Assembly (NCBI GenBank): GCA_903231505.1
Contig: CAFBRK010000153.1
Span: 1 to 64,000, forward strand
DNA from: Olavius algarvensis associated proteobacterium Delta 3
GTDB taxonomy: Bacteria > Desulfobacterota > Desulfobacteria > Desulfobacterales > CAFBRK01
Reading direction: 5' to 3'
DNA: 64,000 nt
In this document: in pieces, positions 52,333 to 62,037 of the stretch
Position numbering within the stretch: position 1 is the first letter of the stretch
How the letters are laid out: every line of letters starts with the position of its first letter
Program-made: the position numbers and the translations under genes
The notes under the pieces: model-generated
Told to the model about the DNA's origin: nothing
The model's database searches: none
The model's input: only the letters and a program-made list of their open reading frames with translations

Positions 52333-53453
52333 CAGGCGTTTTTCACCGGCCGATCCCGGGTGCACGAACCACGGCCTGCCAATGCATTGAGAAGCGTGTC
52401 CTCGAGAATTTTGGCCGATCGGTCCCAGTCAAATCGGGTCGATATCGTGTAACTGGCTTGACTCATGGCTTGCCACCGATCTTCAGACATTCCCAGTACG
52501 CGGCAGACCGCATCGGCCATTTCTGCGGAATCACCAATGGAGACCAGGAATCCCGATATACCATCCTCAACGTAGTCTTCCGGTCCGCCACAACGGGTAC
52601 TGACGATCGGGCAATGGCAAGCGGCCGCTTCAAGGCCCGGCATCCCGAACCCTTCGGTTGTCGACGGCACGATCCAGCAATCCGCCTGCTGGTAGAGCCG
52701 GGGGATTTCGTCCTGCCGGGGCCGGAGGTGAAACTCCAGCCATGACGGTGGATTGTGTTTTCGCAGGAGCGGCGATGATCCGAATGCAATGGCTCGCAAA
52801 TCCGGGTATCTCTCTCGTATCCGGCGCAATGCCTCAAACGCGGTAGCCGCGCCCTTCCATTCTTGCGTACCGTAGAGCATACCTACCGTCGGCCTATTCG
52901 CGCGACCCCGGGCCATGGAATCGAATTGTGACCGATCCACACCATTGGGGACCAGCACAGCATTGAGGTCCCCATACTTCTCAGCCATGAGCTTCTGCAG
53001 CCACTTGGCGATAACGAACTTCAGGCCTGTCATTCGGTAGGTTGCCTCTACCCGGTTGGGATCTCCCCCGTGTAGTTCGTGGTGCCGAACTAAGTAGGCT
53101 TTCAGTCCTTTCTCCTCGGGCCAGTCCTCGATCCATTCTCGTGTTTCCCACCATGTGGCGATGGACACGTCCGCATCGGGTACGTGTTGCGGTCGAATCA
53201 CGTTTTCCATTACCGGGATCAATGTCGCCGCGGAGTACTCGAGATGATGATGCCTTTGACCTTGCGTCTTTAGTTCGTGATGAATGTGGCGCAACCATCT
53301 TTTAAATTGCAGGAGCTTGGGTGACGGCTTCGGTAGCGCCACAAAGGCGATGTTGACCTCGTGACCACTTCGAACCATTGCCTCGGCTATAAGGCGGTTG
53401 GATTTGGTGCCTCCGGACAGGTTGGCTCTTGCCATGATCCAGTTGATTTTCAC
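52332..53453 (-). CDS. Family 4 glycosyltransferase
   Basis: A 373-aa GT-B enzyme: SGGTKSNRLIAEAMVRSGHE at the N-terminus, VPNGVDRSQFDSMA, GMLYGTQEWKGAATAFEAL and the catalytic PSTTEGFGMPGLEAAACHCP. Adds a sugar to the growing lipid-linked unit. Its stop overlaps the start of the polymerase-like gene. Confidence 0.9.
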   Translation of the reverse strand: MKINWIMARANLSGGTKSNRLIAEAMVRSGHEVNIAFVALPKPSPKLLQFKRWLRHIHHELKTQGQRHHHLEYSAATLIPVMENVIRPQHVPDADVSIATWWETREWIEDWPEEKGLKAYLVRHHELHGGDPNRVEATYRMTGLKFVIAKWLQKLMAEKYGDLNAVLVPNGVDRSQFDSMARGRANRPTVGMLYGTQEWKGAATAFEALRRIRERYPDLRAIAFGSSPLLRKHNPPSWLEFHLRPRQDEIPRLYQQADCWIVPSTTEGFGMPGLEAAACHCPIVSTRCGGPEDYVEDGISGFLVSIGDSAEMADAVCRVLGMSEDRWQAMSQASYTISTRFDWDRSAKILEDTLLNALAGRGSCTRDRPVKNA

Positions 53454-53487
53454 GCAATTACCTACGTTTGGTATTCTTCCGATAGCT

Positions 53488-54369
53488 TTAGAAAAGGTGG
53501 AAATAAGATTCGTGTATTAACTTCCGGAATTTTCTCCGCAAACGCTGGAGCAGAGTAGGCTTGGGATATCCGTAATAGCGTTGCCAGGGTGGATACTTGT
53601 AAGCAGACATTGGAATTCGTTTTCCGGTGTTCAAGAATGGAATGATCCCGCGTCGTGCTAAATAGGTCTCACGGATCTTGCGAAGATCTTCACCCCATTG
53701 GTTAATATGGAACACCGTCCAGGTAGGGTCTTCATTCCGTATTAAAACGTAGCGATCCTCTGATTTCATGTAGTCCTGTATTGTTCGCTCTATTAAAAAT
53801 CTATCTGCTGTTACGGGTTCGTTCCCATGCCGCAGTTTCGGAAGGGTCAGCTGCTTAGCCCGCCCGGCCGCCGAAAGCCATTCGTCCGGTCTGAAAATAC
53901 AGAAGTTATGGCTGTATTTCTGTGTTCGATAAAACCCGTTTCCGACCGATTGCATATCTTCTGCACGATACGAGCCGCCAAAACCGAAATAACCACCAGC
54001 GTTTATTCTCTCAATTGCCGTCTCGAGCCAGTCCCCATGTCCATCTCTGAACGGCAGAACATCGAGCTTTATCAAACAGGCCCATTTGGTATTCACTTTG
54101 GAGATTGCCTTATATACACCAAATTGATCAATCTCCTGGGGAGAACGAGCGCCTGCTTGAATCGGTATCAGGATATCGATCATTCCTTCATTTTCAAGCT
54201 GACGATAGACCTCCGGAAGAGTTATATTATAAGATACTGAGAATATGACAACTCTCGGCTTTCCGCCCAGGAAGCTAAACCAGTCACCAAGTACTTCCCT
54301 GACCATTGTTGTACCTGAACTATACGTGCACAGGGTCAGTTCTTCAAGGGAATCAGATCTGGAATTCAA
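53488..54369 (-). CDS. Glycosyltransferase-like protein, family uncertain
   Basis: A 293-aa soluble protein. RVVIFSVSYNITLPEVYRQL, KWACLIKLDVLPFRDG and YFGFGGSYR suggest a GT-A-like fold with a degenerate metal site (KLDVLPF), but no classical DxD. The start is uncertain (TTG at 54369, ATG at 54306). Lies between the asparagine-synthase-like gene and a GT4 gene, so a role in polymer synthesis is likely from context. Confidence 0.6.
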   Translation of the reverse strand: MNSRSDSLEELTLCTYSSGTTMVREVLGDWFSFLGGKPRVVIFSVSYNITLPEVYRQLENEGMIDILIPIQAGARSPQEIDQFGVYKAISKVNTKWACLIKLDVLPFRDGHGDWLETAIERINAGGYFGFGGSYRAEDMQSVGNGFYRTQKYSHNFCIFRPDEWLSAAGRAKQLTLPKLRHGNEPVTADRFLIERTIQDYMKSEDRYVLIRNEDPTWTVFHINQWGEDLRKIRETYLARRGIIPFLNTGKRIPMSAYKYPPWQRYYGYPKPTLLQRLRRKFRKLIHESYFHLF

Positions 54370-54412
54370 TTCAGTTCTCGCGGGTTAAGAAACCAAAATA
54401 AAACTATCTGTA

Positions 54413-56260
54413 TCAAGATTCGAAAAGGCCCAAAGAGTTCTTCACGTGAAGACCAACCTGAACGAGTGTCGATTGTACGCGAGGATCGTCTTCTTCCAGG
54501 TATTCATTGCACATTCTCATACCATCTTCGGACAAAATGGACTCAAGCACTTCGGTTGCTCTGGAATCGATCATCAGTCGTCGATACGCTTTCCAGTGGG
54601 GAGAATGCAGCAATAGTTTTTTGGAATTCGCCCAGCTGTGGTGAACATCATTCCACGGCTTATCTGACGCGGGTAGATGCAGAAACTTATCGAGTTTCTG
54701 AGTTTGTCTTAATTCCCGACGATGGTTGCTTTCTTCTCGTTCATTCGCAGAAGCCGGAATACCCGTATTCGCATTTACGAATTGATTTAACGTGCCGCAT
54801 ATCCTTTCAAATGCCTGGCGCGAAACACTTCCTCCCAGACGATCGATCGGTGACAGGAGAGCGGCAACTTCGATCATATGACGGTGATAAAACAGTTTGT
54901 CAGCGCAAAAGAGGCGGCTATTACCCCAGGCTGTGGCGACGTCATGCTGCCGACTAATCGGGTAGAATCCTTGCCACTCGGCTGCCGTTACAGGACGTAT
55001 CTGGAGCAATTGCTCTAATCGCGTCTGTCTCCGTTCATAGATCTGATCGCGGACATTTTCGGACAGCAGGTTCGGCGAAGCGTGCCAGCGAGAGGTCGTT
55101 TCATCGGATCCCCCACGCCGGCGTATCAAATGTTTCAGTTTCTTGAATAATGAATCCCGTCTTAGCCGGTTACGCATTTGGTTCGGCATGAAGTGGTCTT
55201 TAAGCAAGGTGTCAGCAAGGAATCCACCGATGACGACATCAAATTCATGCTCCAATCCGTTATCCACAATCGCATAGCCATGCACCGTTGCCCGGACTTC
55301 CGAGCCCAGCAGACGCATCGTTCTCGCAAGCACCGTGCCGTAGAAATCGGGATCGCGGCGAACAAGTATATGCCGAACGTTCGACGCTTTAGCGATCTGA
55401 GCAGCTGTTCGGGATTCGCGATTCTCTCGTGTGCAGAACGTCAACGCCGCATCGACACCCCGATTCCGCAACAATGCTGCCAGCACAGCCCGGGAATCTC
55501 TGCCGCCACTCAGCGTAACGGCAATACGCTCTGATCCTTGAGCAATATCTTTTGCACCTGTACGGATCGCATGAACGAGCTTTTCGGTAACGGTTCTTTG
55601 ATCCAGCCAGGAATCCGGTTCAATCGGTTGCCAGTAAACGTGCATGTCTCTGTGCACTTCGCCACCGGCGATTCTCCAAGTGTGCGTTGCCCCGGGTTCC
55701 AACTCACGTACATGACGAAAGGTCGTAAAAGGAAAAGAGATCTGATCGTAAACGATGAGTTCGCCAATCGATGCCGAATCTATTTTGTCGCTCATCCCGG
55801 CCAGATTCGCTATCGGGTCTGCCAGTGTGCCCACGAAATTCGTTTGCCCGGACCGATCGGTGGTTTCATAGAGGGGTTGCGAACCGAGCAAGTCGGTCAC
55901 AACCGTAATCTGTTCGGAAGCCACTTTCAAAAGCACGAACATGCCGGTCAGAGTATCCAATAGTTGAATGGGTGGTGAGTCCGAGCGCCAACGGTCGGCA
56001 GCCTCGATGCAGAATCCGGATGGATCTCTTAATTTGCGGGTGACATCCATTATATTCGGGCGGCCAACGCATGCAAAGAGCAGCCCGTCTTTTTCAAACG
56101 GCTCGTATTTTCGACCGGGCGGAGGCTGAATGACCACCGACCCCCATTCGAAGCGCCATATACGAGCCTTTCTATTTTCCACACCCGGTCGATTCTGAAG
56201 GTTTTGCGCAATATGCTGTGGATCGACTCGGTTGCCAATTTGTATAATAAAATCACCCAT
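54413..56260 (-). CDS. Asparagine-synthase-like protein without the glutaminase cysteine
   Basis: About 615 aa. The C-terminal synthase-like domain keeps the ATP pyrophosphatase loop VTLSGGRDSRAVLAAL. The N-terminal domain resembles the glutamine amidotransferase fold (GMFVLLKVASEQITVVTDLL), but the chain starts MGDFIIQIGN, so the catalytic Cys2 of AsnB is missing. It therefore cannot hydrolyse glutamine in the usual way, and may use free ammonia or another acceptor chemistry. ATG 56260 is preceded by GGGAG; a longer frame to 56308 has no support. It overlaps nothing and follows the flippase gene. Confidence 0.82.
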   Translation of the reverse strand: MGDFIIQIGNRVDPQHIAQNLQNRPGVENRKARIWRFEWGSVVIQPPPGRKYEPFEKDGLLFACVGRPNIMDVTRKLRDPSGFCIEAADRWRSDSPPIQLLDTLTGMFVLLKVASEQITVVTDLLGSQPLYETTDRSGQTNFVGTLADPIANLAGMSDKIDSASIGELIVYDQISFPFTTFRHVRELEPGATHTWRIAGGEVHRDMHVYWQPIEPDSWLDQRTVTEKLVHAIRTGAKDIAQGSERIAVTLSGGRDSRAVLAALLRNRGVDAALTFCTRENRESRTAAQIAKASNVRHILVRRDPDFYGTVLARTMRLLGSEVRATVHGYAIVDNGLEHEFDVVIGGFLADTLLKDHFMPNQMRNRLRRDSLFKKLKHLIRRRGGSDETTSRWHASPNLLSENVRDQIYERRQTRLEQLLQIRPVTAAEWQGFYPISRQHDVATAWGNSRLFCADKLFYHRHMIEVAALLSPIDRLGGSVSRQAFERICGTLNQFVNANTGIPASANEREESNHRRELRQTQKLDKFLHLPASDKPWNDVHHSWANSKKLLLHSPHWKAYRRLMIDSRATEVLESILSEDGMRMCNEYLEEDDPRVQSTLVQVGLHVKNSLGLFES

Positions 56261-56283
56261 TATGATTTTTACTCCCGAATCCC

Positions 56284-57681
56284 CTATATAATGTTGAAAC
56301 AAACCCATCCCAGAGAGATCACTGCGGTCGAGACTGCAAGAGTTCCCAGATCAAGAGCCGGCATCCAAACACCGTGACGCCGGATCGCCCAGGCCAGCAG
56401 AGGGTAGTCGACGATTTTTGATGCGGCGACGCCGATAATCATGCCTGTAACGCCGGCCTGAGAAGCGCCGATCGCCATGCATGCGAGCAACAGCAAGCCC
56501 CGGCCGGTTTGCAGGACCATGTAACGTTTTGAATCACCCACCGCCAGGAGAATGTTGCTCGACGTGACGTTGATAACGGCACCGATAGCCCCGACCGACA
56601 ATACTTGAAGCATCCATCCTGCATCGGCATAGCGAGGGTCATAGAGCAGATCGATCAATTCCTGACCGCCAAGCGACAGCACCCACATCAGGGGAACGAA
56701 ACCGCCAATCAACCACAAGCGCGCCCGAAAGACGCGTCGACGCAGTTGCGCATCACCGCGGTTGTAGAGGTTGGCATAGATCGGGAACATGACTTGAGAA
56801 TTGAGGCGGAGCAACGCCTGGATGCCCATTCTCGACCAGACAGTCGCTATGGCGAACAGGCCCAGTGTCTGTTTGGTTACGAATAATCCCAGCAAAGCGC
56901 GGTCGCCCTGTTGAATGATAAACGTCACCGCCGTGCTCAGAAAGATCCATTTGCCGAACCGAACTAGCTCTTGCACCGCAGATCGGTCCCAGGTGAAGCG
57001 GAGTTTTCGTCCGGGGATGAGAAACTGTGACGTTAAGGCCGCAACGGCCATGCGGATGACCCCTCCCAGCGCCAGCGCCCACACCGAACGCAGATACAGC
57101 GCAAGTCCGATCATGCACAGCAGGCCGAAAGCCTGGCTCGCGGTCTCCCAAATAACCAGAGGCTTGAGGTTTACATTTCGACGAAGAGACAGGACGCTTG
57201 TAGAAGTAAACCCATTGATCAGTGCGGACAAGCCGGCAAAAGGCAGCAACAGTGCTAAAACCGGCTCCTGATAGACGATGGAAACTGGATACGCCGCAAT
57301 ACACGTCACGAGCCAAAGCCCGCACCCTCGAATCACCTGAAGTGTCCAGGCGGTATTGAGAAATCGTTGATCGTCACCACGGGGATCGCGAATAACACCT
57401 GCGCTGATACCCATATCCGAGAACATTTGTATGCCGTGCAGGACCATCTCCACAAGGGCCATGATGCCAAATGCCTCGGGGAACAATATCCGCGTCAGAA
57501 TCAAATTTCCTGAAAGTCTTAGAGCCCGAGCGATCCCGAAGCCGGCCATGGTCCAGGCCGAACCGCGGACTGCCAATCGCTTCATGGAAAACGGGCTTGA
57601 TCCTGCCAAGGCAGTTTTACCTGAATCCGTGGGCTTTGGCGATTGACTCAAAGGGGCGGAATAGCAGTCGGTTTGTAGCAT
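56284..57681 (-). CDS. wzx: Polysaccharide flippase (Wzx / MATE-like)
   Basis: A 465-aa membrane protein with about twelve hydrophobic segments, beginning around residue 40 (GSAWTMAGFGIARALRLSGN) and typical of the Wzx/PST family that flips lipid-linked repeat units. Segments such as FLSTAVTFIIQQGDRALLGLF and PIYANLYNRGD match the family. MKRLAVRG at 57585 is an alternative start that would remove a poorly supported 32-residue leader. Confidence 0.9.
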   Translation of the reverse strand: MLQTDCYSAPLSQSPKPTDSGKTALAGSSPFSMKRLAVRGSAWTMAGFGIARALRLSGNLILTRILFPEAFGIMALVEMVLHGIQMFSDMGISAGVIRDPRGDDQRFLNTAWTLQVIRGCGLWLVTCIAAYPVSIVYQEPVLALLLPFAGLSALINGFTSTSVLSLRRNVNLKPLVIWETASQAFGLLCMIGLALYLRSVWALALGGVIRMAVAALTSQFLIPGRKLRFTWDRSAVQELVRFGKWIFLSTAVTFIIQQGDRALLGLFVTKQTLGLFAIATVWSRMGIQALLRLNSQVMFPIYANLYNRGDAQLRRRVFRARLWLIGGFVPLMWVLSLGGQELIDLLYDPRYADAGWMLQVLSVGAIGAVINVTSSNILLAVGDSKRYMVLQTGRGLLLLACMAIGASQAGVTGMIIGVAASKIVDYPLLAWAIRRHGVWMPALDLGTLAVSTAVISLGWVCFNII

Positions 57682-58002
57682 GCTGTAAAGATGGAGCGGC
57701 TTTGATCAGGCCTGATGTGGAGGTTCACAGAGTATGATTCAGTAGTTTGCGGTTACGAGGATGCCTATTCGGATGCTTATTACGGCGAATCGGCAATCAG
57801 GTGGTCGGAAGATCATTTTGAATAAAATCTCGCGCAACCAATACCGATTCATTGCATTTTACCATCTGATCCATCGGCGTCAAGAAACACAGAGATCTAA
57901 AGAGTGAGAAGGCCGAACCAGACCACGCCCTCGGCGAATATGTTTCCGAGGCCCTCTGAAGGAAAAACTTTGCGTATGAATCCGGTATCGATGCTCCCCG
58001 AT
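57682..58002. other. Intergenic region
   Basis: No gene or array found. Mixed composition without a recognisable terminator for the beta-helix gene that ends at 58003. Confidence 0.5.
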
Positions 58003-59895
58003 TCAGGGATTCTTTATTTTCAGATTTTTCGGCGGGAGAATACTTTTTATACTTTCGATAGCACCGACATCCGGAGTGGCATCTCTCTGATATCCGAATA
58101 CATCGGCAGGAACGCCGGTCAGATTAGTGGGGAGGCGGTCAATCAATATTGCTCCCGTATTCGGGTCGGGATAGCCGAAGTCGACATAAGTGGATGTGTC
58201 GGTAAGATCCAGTGCGGCGGCATGATACCGTCCTCCATGAGATTGTGTGGCGGGCGATCCACTATCAGGACTTTTTGATTGAAAATGGGGGCAATTCGAC
58301 GCATTAAACGAACAACATGGCGAACCCACGTCTACCGCTGCCGAGTAGTAGTGATTATAGAGTGCTTCGTTTCCTTTAGTATTCCCGTTCGCATAGGAAG
58401 GCGGATCGATACAGCCTCCGTCGCTGTTAGCTACAAATTCATAAAAAATTGAACCGATGATACTGCTATTCGTCATTTCAAAATTAACGGTCCCCTTATC
58501 GAGACCCCAGAAAGCAAATTTTTGATAGGGAAAACTACAATGCCAAATCAGAATATGATCCCAATTGTTATCTTCGACATAGAGGGCACCAGAATTAAAA
58601 ACTATATTCCCCCCCTCAGCAGGAGGCCTGCCATAACGCCCCGGCTCCCGCATTTCCATAAATACGTTTACAAAGGCTTCATCATTACCACCACCCCTCA
58701 GAAATAAACCCTGATAGTGTAAATCAGTGCCATAATAGTTATATACGATCACATTGTTTCCAATCGTACCAAATTGCTGGTAAGAATCCGCATGGGGGTA
58801 CTGTGCGAGAGCGTCTTCTGGGTCTTGGTCATCAACACGAATATTAACAACAAGGTTGGAATTGCGGGTTACATCTTCGCTGATCCTATAAATAGTAGCA
58901 TTGCGAAGAATCGTCATGTCCGAAAAAGCCCGGTCCACCTCTGTCGCAAAGGTTTCGGTGGCATAATATTTGGTGCTGCCTTGTATGGGCCGAAGGTCAC
59001 CGTTGCCGGTGTCCGGATCATTATAAAGTCTGGAGGGTGAATAGAGTTTGCAACCATCCACCCAGAGGTTGGGGACCGTGCCATTTATGACATTGTCACC
59101 GTATGAGGAAGCATACAGCGACACACCTTCAAATTTTAGATGGTCGGCACTATCGAAAACGGTTCCACTATCGGAAATGATGATATTGTCTCGACTTGCG
59201 CCGGGAGCATTTTTAATGGTAAGCCATTCACCAGAGGTCGATGTGGTGTGGCTGCCGACAGCGGTGTAGTTTCCCGCATCAAGATAAATAATGTTGCCGC
59301 TTGAATTTCCGCCATTGGCCGCTTGCGCCACCTGGACTGCCCTTTCGATGGTTCTGCATCGATCGGTGGTGTTGGCTTGACACGAATCGCTGCCGGTAGA
59401 TGGGTTGACATAAGCATAGTTGCGGTTGGTTGCGTTGGCTCCCTCGACGATTAGCGTCGTTGATCCCAATACCCGGCTCCCGCCGTCATTGCCCACCACA
59501 GTCGGTGTCACACTAATTGTACCGTTTGAAGTAAATTCGCTTGCCGAAATAGTAACAAAATACTCATACACACCGGGCCAGGACGCCATTGGTACGGCAG
59601 GTTCGGTGTGGGCGTGGCGAGTGTTAAGTTCCATTGCACTCGACGTCTTCGTGCCTCCCGAATATCCCTGCCCCGATATGGCAAATTCTACCCGATTGAT
59701 TCCCGCCTTTGAGAAGGCAACTACGCCGAAGGTAAAGCTGCCACCATATTCGATGCGTTGATATGGAACAACGTCTGTGTGAGCAATGGGTGTAAGGGCG
59801 AAGCACAGTGCTGGTAAAGATAAGACCAATATGAATGATAAAAGAAAATGTACGCCGGTGATTTTAATTTTTGAAGTCGTGTGTGAGTGCGCCAT
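58003..59895 (-). CDS. Secreted parallel beta-helix protein
   Basis: A 630-aa exported protein. A signal peptide (GVHFLLSFILVLSLPALCFA) precedes a region of beta-sandwich type, and then a DUF1565/pectate-lyase-like beta-helix: YVNPSTGSDSCQANTTDRCR, IIYLDAGNYTAVGSHTTSTS, and repeated short strands up to GYPDPNTGAILIDRLPTNLT. Such proteins bind or cleave polysaccharides; no catalytic set is clear, so it may be a polymer lyase, a modifying enzyme or a structural protein. I use ATG 59895 (GGAG 8 bp upstream), not the longer frame to 59979. A sigma-54-like site lies 258 bp upstream. Confidence 0.85.
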   Translation of the reverse strand: MAHSHTTSKIKITGVHFLLSFILVLSLPALCFALTPIAHTDVVPYQRIEYGGSFTFGVVAFSKAGINRVEFAISGQGYSGGTKTSSAMELNTRHAHTEPAVPMASWPGVYEYFVTISASEFTSNGTISVTPTVVGNDGGSRVLGSTTLIVEGANATNRNYAYVNPSTGSDSCQANTTDRCRTIERAVQVAQAANGGNSSGNIIYLDAGNYTAVGSHTTSTSGEWLTIKNAPGASRDNIIISDSGTVFDSADHLKFEGVSLYASSYGDNVINGTVPNLWVDGCKLYSPSRLYNDPDTGNGDLRPIQGSTKYYATETFATEVDRAFSDMTILRNATIYRISEDVTRNSNLVVNIRVDDQDPEDALAQYPHADSYQQFGTIGNNVIVYNYYGTDLHYQGLFLRGGGNDEAFVNVFMEMREPGRYGRPPAEGGNIVFNSGALYVEDNNWDHILIWHCSFPYQKFAFWGLDKGTVNFEMTNSSIIGSIFYEFVANSDGGCIDPPSYANGNTKGNEALYNHYYSAAVDVGSPCCSFNASNCPHFQSKSPDSGSPATQSHGGRYHAAALDLTDTSTYVDFGYPDPNTGAILIDRLPTNLTGVPADVFGYQRDATPDVGAIESIKSILPPKNLKIKNP

Positions 59896-60483
59896 TTTTA
59901 TTACTCCAAAACTTTGAGAGGGGAAAACCTGAATTTCGAGTGTTTGTCCGGGAACAAAAAAGTCAGATCGGACGGCCATTCATATGTTAACTATGTGCGT
60001 AACTTAGGTTATCCGAAACAGGTACCTAAAGTCAATCAGGCCAGGTCCTGTAAAGATTCCATCCTAAGGATAAATAACCCATGTGATTCCGAAAATCAGA
60101 TGGGCGTCTTGTATGCGTTCGTTTACACATTGATTACGGTCTTTTTTGGTGGAGCAAAATGTATGCCGATAAAGGTTGAATTTATAAAATCACAAGAGCT
60201 ATGTATTAAATGAGAACTATATATAGAATTTTATTTTTTGTACGCAAGTTCATTAACAGCTTCATTGTTTATCATTATTCAAATCACTTACATGAGTGTC
60301 CCGAGGAATTACGTTTGTTTTTTGTGAATTCTCGGAACATGGATGAATCGACAATGCCGCCATATGGTCTACCTTATAATCGATATCGAATATTGTAATT
60401 TCGATTTCAATTTCGTAATTAAAAATTCACAATCTTCATTCAGCACACAGGCCATCATTTGTATTGACAGGCACGAGTTCCAG
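59896..60483. other. Intergenic region with a sigma-54-like site
   Basis: AT-rich, no gene. It contains the sigma-54-like site at 60153-60168. I see no array or terminator in the rest. Confidence 0.5.
60153..60168 (-). promoter_or_regulatory. Sigma-54-like promoter for the beta-helix gene
   Basis: On the minus strand CGGCATACATTTTGCT has GG and GC 12 nt apart and a good -12 half; only the first -24 base differs from consensus. It points to the beta-helix gene. Confidence 0.68.
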
Positions 60484-61912
60484 CTACATGGCGCCTTTCG
60501 ACGATATGACCGCAGGCAGAGTTTTCAATAGTATTTTAAAGTCTAGAAACAGCGACCAGTTTTCGATATAATTGAGGTCCAACTCCAACCACTTTGAAAA
60601 GGGCAGACTGCTTCTTCCGGAGACCTGCCAGAGACAGGTGAGGCCCGGTTTGACGCTGAAACGCTTACGCTGGATCCCTCTGTCGAAAAGATCGACATCG
60701 CGAATTGACATGGGCCGTGGTCCCACGAGGCTCATTTCTCCCTTGAGCACATTGATAAGTTGCGGCAACTCATCAAGACTGGTCTTACGAATGAAACGAC
60801 CGACTCGAGTGAGCCGGGGGTCATCTGATATTTTAAATATGGGTCCTCCGGCTTCGTTCAGGTGCTCGATGTCTTTTATCCTGTCTTCCGCATCGATAAC
60901 CATGGAACGAAATTTTATCATTGGAAAAAGTCGTTTTTTAAAACCGACGCGCTCCTGTATGAAAAACACCGGCCCGGGGCTGTCCAATTTAATGGCGATC
61001 GCAATAATGGCATAAAGCGGTAACGCAATTGGAAGTGCGATAATCACTAATATTAAATCAATAAAGCGTTTTACCATTAACATATTCTCATCGAGAGACA
61101 CCGGCTCCATTGTGAGTAGTGGGATATCGTCAACCTGCGTCAGACTGATTCGAGGAACCTCTATGTCATAAACATCCGCCATGAATCTTAGCTTTATCCC
61201 TTCCTCCTCACATTCATGGGCAATGTCTTCGACATCTTTCAGCATCGATCTTGGAATCGCGAGTATGACATCGTCCACAACGTTTTGCTTCAGGATTTCA
61301 CAGATATCTTCGACGGTGCCGAGCACGCGTTTGTCGAGCACTTTTGTTCCCACACGAGATTCATCCGGATCGAGATGACCGATGATATCAATTCCCCATT
61401 CCGATTTGTTTTTTAAACTTTCGGCAAGGTGTTGGGCGCGCATACCTGTGCCGATGATGAGGACTCTATGAAGGTTTTGTCCTTTTTTGAGGGTTTTTTT
61501 AAAATATAAGGAAAAAGAATGTCCTTACCATGGAGAGAGTGATGATATTCAACAAAGCAAAAGAAAGAATTATGGATCGACTGATATAATCGACTCGCAA
61601 CAAAAACAACAGAGTTAACAAAATGGTAATACTTATAAACATTGCGCGTGCGATCGCCCAGATATAATGCCCGATTGACGACACTCGGGGGCCTTTGTAA
61701 GCGCCGAAACGCGATAAAAAGAATATCAGAAAAGATAATAAAAGAGGAATTAGGGCAATATGGGAGAACAGATCGGGCTTGTCGATTTGGATAAAGATAT
61801 CAAAAGGTAAGGTATATCGAAACCAAAACGCGATGAGGAACATCAAGATCGAAATACAAATATCCAGGATGAACAAATAGCGATTGATTTCAAAATGTTT
61901 GTCTTCAAACAT
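60484..61912 (-). pseudogene. Priming undecaprenyl-phosphate sugar phosphotransferase, split by a frameshift
   Basis: The N-terminal part (61499-61912, four membrane segments) and the C-terminal part (60484 to about 61490) join into a 475-aa protein if one base is removed at the A7/T4 run (plus-strand 61494-61504), giving FFFLIFKKTLKKGQNLHRVL. The middle is a CoA-binding-like domain (VLIIGTGMRAQHLAES). The C-terminal bacterial sugar transferase domain has VKRFIDLILVIIALPIALPL, FFIQERVGFKKRLFPMIKFR, SLDELPQLINVLKGEMSLVG and KPGLTCLWQVSGRS. This WcaJ/EpsL-type enzyme starts repeat-unit synthesis. As it is the only priming enzyme seen, loss would stop synthesis, so a sequencing indel or phase variation seems likelier than simple decay. 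Confidence 0.85.
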
Positions 61913-62037
61913 ATTACTCGTCTCGCAACAAAATTCCCAGGGATTTACAAGATATTCTGATCAGATCGTACCGGCGCCCTTCCAGAGCAAATTCGATGAA
62001 TATTTTGATGTCAACGGGCATTCGAAAAAGAGTCGTG

